Origin: an uncultured Sphingobacteriaceae bacterium
GTDB lineage: Bacteria; Bacteroidota; Bacteroidia; Sphingobacteriales; Sphingobacteriaceae
Direction: 5' to 3'
Length of the DNA: 64,000 nt
Assembly: GCA_946480915.1 (NCBI GenBank)
Contig: CAMLLO010000011.1
Location: forward strand, 1-64,000
The notes beneath the pieces are model-generated. The model was not told where the DNA came from, ran no database searches, and was given only the letters and a program-made list of their open reading frames with translations. The position numbers were made by a program, and so were the translations under genes. Of this stretch, positions 53,937-62,694 are shown piece after piece; the first letter of the stretch is position 1; every line of letters begins with the position of its first letter.

Positions 53937-56900
53937 ATGAAAAAATGTACCATATGGAATTCCTATTTCATAAGACAAACAATGAGAATTAGTTGCCAGA
54001 TTGTGTTCTTCTTAGTACTTAGCACTCAGCTCCTTCTTGCAAGTTATACGAGCGGCCAGGTGGCGTCTGAAGTGAAAATTAATCTTAAAGTTGATAACGT
54101 TCCTTTAAAGGATATACTCAATACTATTCAGCAAAAGAGCAAATTACGTTTCATTTATAATGATAAACTGGTTTCAGCTTACAAAAGTATTTCGGTTTCA
54201 GAGAACGATAAACCTGTTGACTTGATATTAAAAGGGCTCTTAAAGAATACACGGCTAAATTATATTGAGCGAAATAGAAAGATAATTATTATTGAAAAGG
54301 ACGATCCTGCAGCTTTTGGACCAAGCTTTCTAATTAATGAGGTAAAAAAGGATGTAGTTATCAGGGGGACTGTAAAAGACGAAGAGGGGGAATCCTTGAT
54401 TGGGGTAAGTGTAAAAGTTAAAGGATCTTCTGCAGGTACCACTACAAACCTGGATGGTCAGTATTCTATTTCAGTGCCCGATCAGACTGCAATACTGGTG
54501 TTTTCTTACTTAGGCTACAAATCCGTAGAAATTCCGGTAGCAGATAAAACCACAATTGATGTATCGTTGCAGGTTACTGCAGAAAATCTATCTGAGGTAG
54601 TGGTAATTGGCTATGGTACACAACGAAGAGCCGATGTTACCAGCGCTGTTGCTACGGTTAAGTCGGAAGATTTTGTGAAAGGACCGGTTCAGGATGCAGG
54701 TCAGTTATTACAAGGTAAAGTAGCTGGATTGACAATTGGTGCCCCAAGTGGTAACCCTACAGCGGGCACACAAATATTATTACGTGGAAATACTACGTTA
54801 TTTGGCGCAAACTCCAATCCTCTCGTTCTGATTGATGGTATCCCGGGTGACCTTAAAACAGTTGCTCCGGAAGATATTGAATCGGTAGACGTTTTGAAAG
54901 ACGGGTCAGCCGCGGCTATATATGGGGTCAGGGGATCTAATGGAGTAATAATCATAACCACAAAAAGAGCAAAAGGAACTTTTACCAATAGTGTCGATTA
55001 TAGTGGATACGCAAGTACTCAGACTATTTCGAAAAAGCTTGACATGCTAAGCGCACAAGATTACCGTGATCAAATTAGCGCGGGAACGAGAGCAGCTTCA
55101 TGGGACGCCGGGGCAACTACAGATTGGTTAAAAGAAGCTACTCAAACGCCACTGACACACGTTCATAATTTGACTATAAGGGGAGGGAATAGCACAACGA
55201 ACTACCTCGCATCGGCTAACTACAGAGATCTGGAAGGGATTTTTAAAAAGAGCGATAACAAAACATTTACCGGAAGGATAGATGTAAATCATAGTATGTT
55301 AGACGATAAACTGAAGTTTAATGTCGGCATTTTAAATCAGACCAATAATTATACACGAAATTCTAACGGAGGAAGCTTCAATGGTTGGATTTACAGGCAA
55401 ACAGTAATTCGGAATCCAACAGAACCTGTTTATAATGCCAATGGCAATTTTTATGAAAATACAGGAAACTTTGATTATGAGAACCCAATGTCTCTTTTGT
55501 ACGAGAGCGATGGACAGGCAAAAAATGTAAATTCTCGTATGAATAGTACAATTACTTATGCACCAATAAGTAATGTAAAGCTTTCTGCTTTATTTTCTTA
55601 TTCAAGATTCAATGGTAATGGCGGATACTCTGAAAGTAAAAATCATATTTCTACTATTAAAAGCAGCTTAAATGGTTTCGCTTCAGTTAATTCTAACCTG
55701 TCAATCGATCGTTTGGCAGAATTAACTGCCGAATACTCTAAATCCCTTAAAGATCACAGATTTGTGGCCTTAGGAGGTTACGGTTATCAGGAAAACGAAT
55801 CGACTAGCATGTATTCACAAAACCAGGATTTTCCTACTGATATTTTCGGATATAATAATATTGGTTTAGGTGAAGGTATTAAAGATAGTAAAGCCACACT
55901 TAGCAGCAGCAAATCAGAAACTAATCTAATAAGCTTCTTTGGTAGGCTAAATTATAGTTATAAAGACAAGTATCTGTTGTTGGCAAGCTTAAGGCATGAA
56001 GGGGCCAGCCAGTTATATGGAGCGAATAGTCCATGGGGAAATTTTTGGGCAGTATCTGGCGGTTGGAGAATTACTAAAGAAAACTTCATGAGTAAGCAGG
56101 TGCTGTTTGATGATCTAAAGCTTCGGGCAGGTTATGGAATCACAGGCAACCCGCCAAACGATGGATTGCTTAGTCAGCCCTTATTAGGATATGGAAACTA
56201 TGTGTATTCAAATGGGAAATGGATAAGAACCTTGGGGCCTGCTACAAACCCTAACCCGTTTATCCGTTGGGAAGAGAAGCATGAAACTAATCTTGGACTC
56301 GATTTTAGTATGCTGCAGGGAAGAATCAGCGGAAATATTGACGTTTACAATCGGCAGATTAAAGATTTGCTTTATAGATACCAAGTGCCGAGTCCACCAA
56401 ATTTATATCCTGAAACTCAGGCGAATGTGGGTAAGATGGAAAATAAGGGACTCGAGATTATGCTAAATTTCCTGCCTGTAAAATCAAAACAGTTTGTTTG
56501 GAATTCAAGTGTTAATTTTTCCACCAATACAAATAAATTAATAAGCTTGTCAAACGATCTTTATAAAACTACTACCAATTACTTTACAACTGGTTTTGCC
56601 GGAATTCCAATCCAGACATTTACAAATATTGTATTTATTGGAAAAGGCATAGGCGATTTTTACGGATATAAAGTAATAGACATCGATGACAACGGAGAGT
56701 GGATTTATGAAGGCAGAAATGGTGAACCTGTAAAATACGATGATCTGGCGCATAGCTTCGAGGATAAAAAAGTAATAGGAAACGGACTTCCTAAATATTA
56801 CGCAGGATGGAATAATAATTTTTCATATAAAAATTTCGATTTAAGCATTACGATGAGAGGTGCATTTGATTATCAGATAATTAACTCTCAAAGAATGTAC

Positions 56901-57251
56901 ATGGAAAACCCGGTAATTCAGAATTATAATATTTTAAAGTCTGCTTACGATCCGGTTTTTGGAAAAACAAAACTCAATGTGGCTGCTCTTGAATTCAATA
57001 GTTATTATGTTGAAGATGGAGACTTCTGGAAAGTGGATAATATAACTCTGGGATATAATTTCAACAAATTTAAATCGAAATATGTAAAAGGTGCAAGATT
57101 CTATCTTTCCTCTTTGAATACCCTGACATTCACTAAATATAAAGGTTTGGATCCCGAGGTGAATCGCATGGGATTAAATCCAGGTTTAGATGATCGTGAT
57201 AAGTATCCTACAACCCGGACATTTACAATGGGTGTTAATCTTAATTTTTAA
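53937..57251 (+). CDS. SusC/RagA-type TonB-dependent receptor with STN domain
   Basis: 1104 residues. After a long signal region comes a secretin/TonB short N-terminal (STN) domain (about 45-115, 'VPLKDILNTIQQKSKLRFIY'), a carboxypeptidase-regulatory-like domain ('IRGTVKDEEGESLIGVSVKV', about 140-215), and the plug ('VVIGYGTQRRADVTSAVATV' with 'VLKDGSAAAIYGVRGSNGVI'). A 22-strand barrel ending in Phe completes it. The STN domain signals to the FecR encoded just upstream. It imports oligosaccharide across the outer membrane with the SusD that follows. Confidence 0.94.
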   Translation: MKKCTIWNSYFIRQTMRISCQIVFFLVLSTQLLLASYTSGQVASEVKINLKVDNVPLKDILNTIQQKSKLRFIYNDKLVSAYKSISVSENDKPVDLILKGLLKNTRLNYIERNRKIIIIEKDDPAAFGPSFLINEVKKDVVIRGTVKDEEGESLIGVSVKVKGSSAGTTTNLDGQYSISVPDQTAILVFSYLGYKSVEIPVADKTTIDVSLQVTAENLSEVVVIGYGTQRRADVTSAVATVKSEDFVKGPVQDAGQLLQGKVAGLTIGAPSGNPTAGTQILLRGNTTLFGANSNPLVLIDGIPGDLKTVAPEDIESVDVLKDGSAAAIYGVRGSNGVIIITTKRAKGTFTNSVDYSGYASTQTISKKLDMLSAQDYRDQISAGTRAASWDAGATTDWLKEATQTPLTHVHNLTIRGGNSTTNYLASANYRDLEGIFKKSDNKTFTGRIDVNHSMLDDKLKFNVGILNQTNNYTRNSNGGSFNGWIYRQTVIRNPTEPVYNANGNFYENTGNFDYENPMSLLYESDGQAKNVNSRMNSTITYAPISNVKLSALFSYSRFNGNGGYSESKNHISTIKSSLNGFASVNSNLSIDRLAELTAEYSKSLKDHRFVALGGYGYQENESTSMYSQNQDFPTDIFGYNNIGLGEGIKDSKATLSSSKSETNLISFFGRLNYSYKDKYLLLASLRHEGASQLYGANSPWGNFWAVSGGWRITKENFMSKQVLFDDLKLRAGYGITGNPPNDGLLSQPLLGYGNYVYSNGKWIRTLGPATNPNPFIRWEEKHETNLGLDFSMLQGRISGNIDVYNRQIKDLLYRYQVPSPPNLYPETQANVGKMENKGLEIMLNFLPVKSKQFVWNSSVNFSTNTNKLISLSNDLYKTTTNYFTTGFAGIPIQTFTNIVFIGKGIGDFYGYKVIDIDDNGEWIYEGRNGEPVKYDDLAHSFEDKKVIGNGLPKYYAGWNNNFSYKNFDLSITMRGAFDYQIINSQRMYMENPVIQNYNILKSAYDPVFGKTKLNVAALEFNSYYVEDGDFWKVDNITLGYNFNKFKSKYVKGARFYLSSLNTLTFTKYKGLDPEVNRMGLNPGLDDRDKYPTTRTFTMGVNLNF

Positions 57252-57321
57252 CAATTGGAATGTGAACAGTTAGCCTGCATAAGGATGTTCAACTCTCATT
57301 TCATCACAAAAGAATATTCAA

Positions 57322-58959
57322 ATGAAAAATTTAAAAAGACAATATTGGGTTGTTATTCTGTTTGTTTCAATAATAACCATTCCGTCCTGTACCAAATTAA
57401 AGGACGATCCATATAGTACAATTATATCCACCAGATTTAATCCAACTAAAGATGATTTAGCAGCTTTGGTTGGTGCCGGATATTCTCAGTGGAGGTTTAT
57501 TTTGTTGGATTGGAATGGCCTTTGGCGGGCCCAGGAAATTACCGGAGACCAGATCGTTATTCCAAAACGGCCATGGGGATGGTTTGATGACGGCGTTTAT
57601 CAACGCCTGCATAAACATACATGGACAACGGATGATGAAGTGGTACGAAATACATGGAACAGAACATATGCAGGTATTACCAATTGTAACAGAATTATCT
57701 ACCAGATAGAATCCGGTTTAATACCTGTAACCGATGGCAGAGAATCTACACTTGCAGAATTAAAAGTTTTAAGGGCTTCTTATTACGCCATTTTGTGCGA
57801 CTTTTTCGGCAATGTGCCAATTGTAACCCAATTCGATCTTCCTGCAGGCTTCTTACCTAAGCAAAGCACGCGGCTGCAGGTGTATGATTTTATCGTGAAA
57901 GAACTTAACGATAATATTCCTCAACTAAGCTCCGAAAATAATATTTCGACATATGGAAAATTCAATAAATGGGCTGCTTATACTCTGCTGGCGAAAATGT
58001 ATCTGAATGCAGGTGTTTATACCGGAACACCAAAATGGGCTGAGTGTATTGCTGCGTGTAATGCTGTCATCAATTCGGGTGCGGGATATGTGTTAGAGCC
58101 AAACCAAAAAAATGTATTCTTAACAGAGAATCAGGGTTCGAAGGAAATAATATTTGCTTTGCCCATGGATGAAAACTATACAGACAACTGGAATGCTTTT
58201 GACCATCATATGCAAACACTACAGCAGGAAAATCAGGCTACATATAATCTTAAAAATACTCCATGGGGAGGTATGTGTGCCATTCCTCAGTTTATCAGCA
58301 CATTTGATCAAAGCGATGCCAGATATGTAAACAACTGGATAAAGGGCCAGCAGTATAATTCATCGGGCCAGATGCTATATGTTGCCCAGGGAGATTTTAA
58401 GGGTCAGCCTTTAAGCTTTGTTAATGAGTTACCAGGCCTCGAGAAAGGGGAGTCTGTGCACGGTTTTCGCCTCGGTAAGTTCGAAATCAAAATGGGATCC
58501 ACTAACCGCTTGAGTAACGATTATCCAATCTATCGGTATGCTGATATATTGATGATGAAGGCCGAATGTTTATTGCGTACAGGCTTATCTGATGATGCAG
58601 CCACCATTGTAACCCAGGTAAGGCAAAGAAACTTTGCTTCAAATCCTTCAAAAGCTACTGTTACCGGCGCGCAGTTGCTAATGGGCAGCTCATATGCGTA
58701 TGGCCTTAAGGATGCTGTAAATAACCAGTTTACCAATGAGGGTGGCGCTGATATTCAATATGGCAGGTTTTTAGATGAACTGGGATGGGAGTTTGACCAA
58801 GAAGGGCATAGGCGTACTGATATGATCCGATTTGGAGCGTTCACTAAAAAATCGTGGTTATCTCATTCAGCTACTAATAACAATAACAGAATTCTTTTTC
58901 CAATTCCGCGAACAGAGATTGAGAAAAATAATAATCTGGTACAGAATCAAGGATATTAA
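57322..58959 (+). CDS. SusD/RagB-family glycan-binding lipoprotein
   Basis: 545 residues. A lipobox ends in Cys23 ('ITIPSCTK'). The helical TPR-like SusD fold is marked by 'LAELKVLRASYYAILCDFFG', 'KWAAYTLLAKMYLNAGVY' and 'YPIYRYADILMMKAECLLRT'. The C-terminus has 'EFDQEGHRRTDMIRFG' and 'LFPIPRTEIEKNNNLVQNQG'. It forms the extracellular lid of the SusC encoded 70 bp upstream and captures the glycan. Confidence 0.95.
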   Translation: MKNLKRQYWVVILFVSIITIPSCTKLKDDPYSTIISTRFNPTKDDLAALVGAGYSQWRFILLDWNGLWRAQEITGDQIVIPKRPWGWFDDGVYQRLHKHTWTTDDEVVRNTWNRTYAGITNCNRIIYQIESGLIPVTDGRESTLAELKVLRASYYAILCDFFGNVPIVTQFDLPAGFLPKQSTRLQVYDFIVKELNDNIPQLSSENNISTYGKFNKWAAYTLLAKMYLNAGVYTGTPKWAECIAACNAVINSGAGYVLEPNQKNVFLTENQGSKEIIFALPMDENYTDNWNAFDHHMQTLQQENQATYNLKNTPWGGMCAIPQFISTFDQSDARYVNNWIKGQQYNSSGQMLYVAQGDFKGQPLSFVNELPGLEKGESVHGFRLGKFEIKMGSTNRLSNDYPIYRYADILMMKAECLLRTGLSDDAATIVTQVRQRNFASNPSKATVTGAQLLMGSSYAYGLKDAVNNQFTNEGGADIQYGRFLDELGWEFDQEGHRRTDMIRFGAFTKKSWLSHSATNNNNRILFPIPRTEIEKNNNLVQNQGY

Positions 58960-59156
58960 TTTCCATTTTTAAGGATTAGGGATTGTTCCTGGTCCTTAAC
59001 TTTATTTAACTATTATGAGCCATAACGGAAGTAGTGAGACTAACAACAGTATGCTATACTCGGGCGATTAAGTAAATATAAAAATTTAACAACAGTGGGA
59101 GATTCTGGAAAGAAAAATCCATCTTGATTTTATTCGAGGTGGTTTTGGTTAGTTTG

Positions 59157-59184
59157 GCCATTGGATAAAACCAATGGCTTTTTT
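59157..59184 (+). terminator. rho-independent terminator after the first SusD
   Basis: GCCATTGG (59157-59164) pairs perfectly with CCAATGGC (59171-59178), loop ATAAAA, followed by T6. It separates the sigma-controlled module from the operator-controlled one. Confidence 0.88.
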
Positions 59185-59197
59185 AATATCTCTATTG

Positions 59198-59211
59198 CTA
59201 AATCGATTTAG
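59198..59211 (+). promoter_or_regulatory. perfect operator palindrome, distal copy
   Basis: CTAAATCGATTTAG, identical to 47069-47082. It lies 176 bp upstream of the next copy and may support DNA looping. Confidence 0.7.
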
Positions 59212-59373
59212 AAATGGTAAAATGATGATAAGAACCCGGCTGCCGGACAAAATATAAATTTAAGAATTCCACTGATTTATATGAAAAAAGATATTTAAGG
59301 GGATTTTTTTTTGAGGAATAAATTGAATAAATTCTATTTTATTGAAAAATCGATAAAAATTAATTATTATTTC

Positions 59374-59401
59374 CTAAATCGATTTAGTACTACTAAATTT
59401 G
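59374..59401 (+). promoter_or_regulatory. operator (59374-59387) and -7 element upstream of the second SusC
   Basis: CTAAATCGATTTAG is a perfect palindrome followed after 6 bp by TAAATTTG (59394-59401), a full TAnnTTTG match. The spacing equals that at 38842, so this is the likely core promoter. Confidence 0.78.
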
Positions 59402-59481
59402 AATTAACCAATAAGTCCTTAAACGAGTATTTAATACAAATTTCTTTTTCATGTCTCAGAAGGGGGAAATAAGAAACTTTA

Positions 59482-59495
59482 CTAAATCGTTTTAG
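59482..59495 (+). promoter_or_regulatory. operator palindrome, proximal copy
   Basis: CTAAATCGTTTTAG, one mismatch from perfect. It lies 36 bp before the SusC ATG, downstream of the proposed start site, where a bound repressor would block elongation. Confidence 0.7.
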
Positions 59496-59531
59496 TACTC
59501 CAAATTATCAACTAAATAAAATTAACGTATT

Positions 59532-62500
59532 ATGAAGAAATCGTTACATGTAAGAAGGGGAAATGTGATTTTGGTCCTCTTTCTGTTCATTGTGTATTGC
59601 AATCCACTGTTCGCGCAGGAACGCCTGGTGAAAGGGAAGGTTATCGATGCAAAAACTAATGAGACAATTATTGGTGCAGCTGTCAAAGTAAAAGGTACCC
59701 AAAATGGTGTAACTACAGATGTAAATGGAGCTTTTAGTATAAATGCCCCTGCATCGGCAGTATTGCAGGTTTCATATATCGGATATCTTCCTTTCGAAAT
59801 CGCGGCAAGCTTTTCCGGTCCCATGACTATCAAAATTGCACAGGATGATATCATGTTAGGAGAGGTTGTGGTTGTTGGTTACGGATCACAGAAGAAAGAG
59901 ACGCTAACCGGTTCTGTTACTAAGGTTGATGCAAAGGCTTTCGAGGACAAAGGTTCCTTAGCAAGTCCGTTGCAAGCATTACAGGGGCAGGTTCCGGGGG
60001 TAATCATAACGCGTTCATCTTCGGCACCGGGAGATGAGTCATGGAGTTTGAAATTGCGCGGTGCTGTTTCGGCAACAGCTACAGAACCTTTGGTGATTAT
60101 TGATGGGATTGCGGCAAGCAGTTTTCGGGATTTACGTTTGATTAATCCTTCTGACATTGATAATATCAGCTTTTTGAAAGATGCTGCTGCTGCAATTTAC
60201 GGATCAAGAGCTGCCGGAGGGGTGGTATTGGTTACTACTAAAAAGGCCAAATCCGGTAAGACTGCAATTGAATACAATGGTTCTTATACCCGTAAATTTG
60301 TGGGTTTGCAACCTCGTTTAATGAGTATGGATCAATGGGCGAATGGTGTAATTGAGGCTCGTACCAACGATGGTTATGGTTCCGATGATGTTTGGATAAA
60401 ATATGCTAACCTGGCTTTAGCGAATAAAGGTGGCTATGTTGATGCAAGGGACATCAATAATCAGCCGATTCAGGGAGCCTTTAACGATGTAAAAGATTTT
60501 GTTTTCTTAGATAATAACTGGACCGATATTTTATGGGGAGGCGCAAATTCCCAACAGCATGATATCAGTGTGGCAGGAAGGACTGAAAAATCTGGTTACA
60601 GGTTGTCCCTGGGTTATACCAATGATGATGGTGTGTTAAAATATGGTAACAATACCAACAAGAGATATAATGTTAGATTAAATAATGACTTCAAAGTTTC
60701 TGATAAGATATCGTTTGAGTCTGTCATTGCTTACAACCGTCAGGATCAGGTGGCTCCCACCATGTTGGGCAGTATTGCTAACCAGGGATATCCGCAACCT
60801 GGTTTACCGGCACAAACCTTAACAGGCAAGGCTTATGCATGGGGAGGGCAATATACGCCAAACTCTTTTGGGATATATGGTGGCGATAACAGATTAAATG
60901 TTTCGGCCATAAATATCAGCGAAACGTTTAATTATCAAATCTATAAAGACTTAAAGTTTGTAACCAATTTGGGTTATAATAATAGTACTGCAACACGTGA
61001 TGTTCAGCAAAATAGCATAGAATGGTATAATTACGAAGGTGATATATTGGTTCAAACCAACCCCACTCAGGCAAAAAGCTCTTACCAGAAAACTTTTGGC
61101 AAAACCGATTTTTATTCCGCAACGGCTTATTTGAATTACAATAAAACCATTGCTAAAAATCACAATGTTGGTGCAACTGTAGGGACTCAATATGAACGCA
61201 ATGAGTACGATGCTAACGGAACTACAACGTTAGATATTAATAGCTCTCTTTCGGCATCAAATGGAATTGGTTTGGTTACACCGAGTGTTCAAAAAGATCA
61301 TTACGCTTTGGGGTCGTATTTTGGGCGTTTCAATTACAATTATAAATCAAAATACCTTTTAGAGGCCAATGCCAGGTATGACGGGTCTTCTAAGTTTCTT
61401 AGAGCCAACCGCTGGAATTTCTTTTATGGATTTTCCGGGGGCTGGAGATTATCAGAAGAAAGGTTTGTAAACGATTTGGGTATTTTTAACGACCTGAAAC
61501 TGAGAGCATCCTACGGCATTGTGGGTAACCAATCCGGACCTCGATTATATGATGGCCAACAGCTTTATAATTCTACTACGGGCGGAGGTGCTTATATAGG
61601 TAATGGAAAGTTAAATTATATCACCACCGACGGGGGGTTGGTAAGTTTTGAGCGCACATGGGAAAGAATCCATAACTATAATGTTGCTCTGGATTTTGGC
61701 TTATTACATAACCGGTTATCCGGAACTGCGGAATGGTTTATAAAAAAGAACAATAATATGTTTTTAAGCCAGACTTATCCAGCGGTATTAGGAGCTGCAG
61801 CCCCAACCGCGAACATTGGCGAGTTTGAAGCAAAAGGCTGGGAAGGGATATTGAACTGGAACCATAAAATAGGTGGTTTTTCTTATAATGTAGGAGGCTC
61901 AATAACCTATGCTAAAAATAATTTAATAGACTTTGGCGGAAAAAATGTAACAGGTCAAGGGTTTAACGGAGCGGTAGAAGGATATCCGCTTAATTCCATC
62001 TTCGGTTTAAAATATGTCGGGCGTATTCAGACCGCTGAACAGGCGCAAGCCTATTTAGATAAGTACAATGTTGGAAACGGTATTGGATTAACCAACAAGA
62101 TAGGAGTTGGTGATAATATGTATGAAGATGTAAATGGTGATGGTATACTGAATACCAAAGACCTGGTTTATTTGGGGACAGATGATCCTCAGCTTTCTTA
62201 TTCTGTAAATGCTGGAGCCTCGTATAAAAACTTCGACTTTTCTGTTATTTTTCAGGGAGCAGGAGAACGCACAACTTTTAGAGATGATGTAAACTGGAGA
62301 ATTCCATTCCGTTCGGTTTATCTCAATACCACTGATCAATCTGTCGGCAATCACTGGAGTCCTCAAACACCAGATGGACATTTTGCCCGGTATTCAACAG
62401 ATGGCTCTGTAAATAATTATAACTATCAGGCTTCATCCTGGTCCGCAGAAAACGGAGCTTATTTAAGGCTTAAAAATTTGGTTCTGGGCTATACATTGCC

Positions 62501-62684
62501 GCAGGCTTTAATTACTAAAACAAAGGCGTTTTCCAGACTAAGAGTTTATGTAGCCGGGCAAGATCTGTGGGAAATTAGCCATATCAACGATGGTTGGGAT
62601 CCTGAAGCTACCAGGACCGTATCTACTTACCAACGTTACCCTTTTAATCGTTTTTTTACAGCAGGTATAAATGCCAGTTTTTAA
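59532..62684 (+). CDS. SusC/RagA-type TonB-dependent receptor without STN
   Basis: 1050 residues with a signal peptide (cleavage near 'LFAQE'). The carboxypeptidase-regulatory-like domain follows at once ('KGKVIDAKTNETIIGAAVKV'). The plug contains 'VVVGYGSQKKETLTGSVTKV' and 'FLKDAAAAIYGSRAAGGVVL', and a barrel ends 'FFTAGINASF'. Unlike the SusC at 53937 there is no STN domain, so it should not signal to a FecR. Three operator copies upstream suggest local repressor control instead. It pairs with the SusD-like gene that follows. Confidence 0.94.
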   Translation: MKKSLHVRRGNVILVLFLFIVYCNPLFAQERLVKGKVIDAKTNETIIGAAVKVKGTQNGVTTDVNGAFSINAPASAVLQVSYIGYLPFEIAASFSGPMTIKIAQDDIMLGEVVVVGYGSQKKETLTGSVTKVDAKAFEDKGSLASPLQALQGQVPGVIITRSSSAPGDESWSLKLRGAVSATATEPLVIIDGIAASSFRDLRLINPSDIDNISFLKDAAAAIYGSRAAGGVVLVTTKKAKSGKTAIEYNGSYTRKFVGLQPRLMSMDQWANGVIEARTNDGYGSDDVWIKYANLALANKGGYVDARDINNQPIQGAFNDVKDFVFLDNNWTDILWGGANSQQHDISVAGRTEKSGYRLSLGYTNDDGVLKYGNNTNKRYNVRLNNDFKVSDKISFESVIAYNRQDQVAPTMLGSIANQGYPQPGLPAQTLTGKAYAWGGQYTPNSFGIYGGDNRLNVSAINISETFNYQIYKDLKFVTNLGYNNSTATRDVQQNSIEWYNYEGDILVQTNPTQAKSSYQKTFGKTDFYSATAYLNYNKTIAKNHNVGATVGTQYERNEYDANGTTTLDINSSLSASNGIGLVTPSVQKDHYALGSYFGRFNYNYKSKYLLEANARYDGSSKFLRANRWNFFYGFSGGWRLSEERFVNDLGIFNDLKLRASYGIVGNQSGPRLYDGQQLYNSTTGGGAYIGNGKLNYITTDGGLVSFERTWERIHNYNVALDFGLLHNRLSGTAEWFIKKNNNMFLSQTYPAVLGAAAPTANIGEFEAKGWEGILNWNHKIGGFSYNVGGSITYAKNNLIDFGGKNVTGQGFNGAVEGYPLNSIFGLKYVGRIQTAEQAQAYLDKYNVGNGIGLTNKIGVGDNMYEDVNGDGILNTKDLVYLGTDDPQLSYSVNAGASYKNFDFSVIFQGAGERTTFRDDVNWRIPFRSVYLNTTDQSVGNHWSPQTPDGHFARYSTDGSVNNYNYQASSWSAENGAYLRLKNLVLGYTLPQALITKTKAFSRLRVYVAGQDLWEISHINDGWDPEATRTVSTYQRYPFNRFFTAGINASF

Positions 62685-62694
62685 TATAAAAATC

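Larger units (their letters stand above)
58960..59531. other. regulatory intergenic region between the two SusCD modules
   Basis: No gene. It contains a terminator (59157-59184) and three copies of the PUL palindrome (59198, 59374, 59482) with one strong -7 element. Confidence 0.8.
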
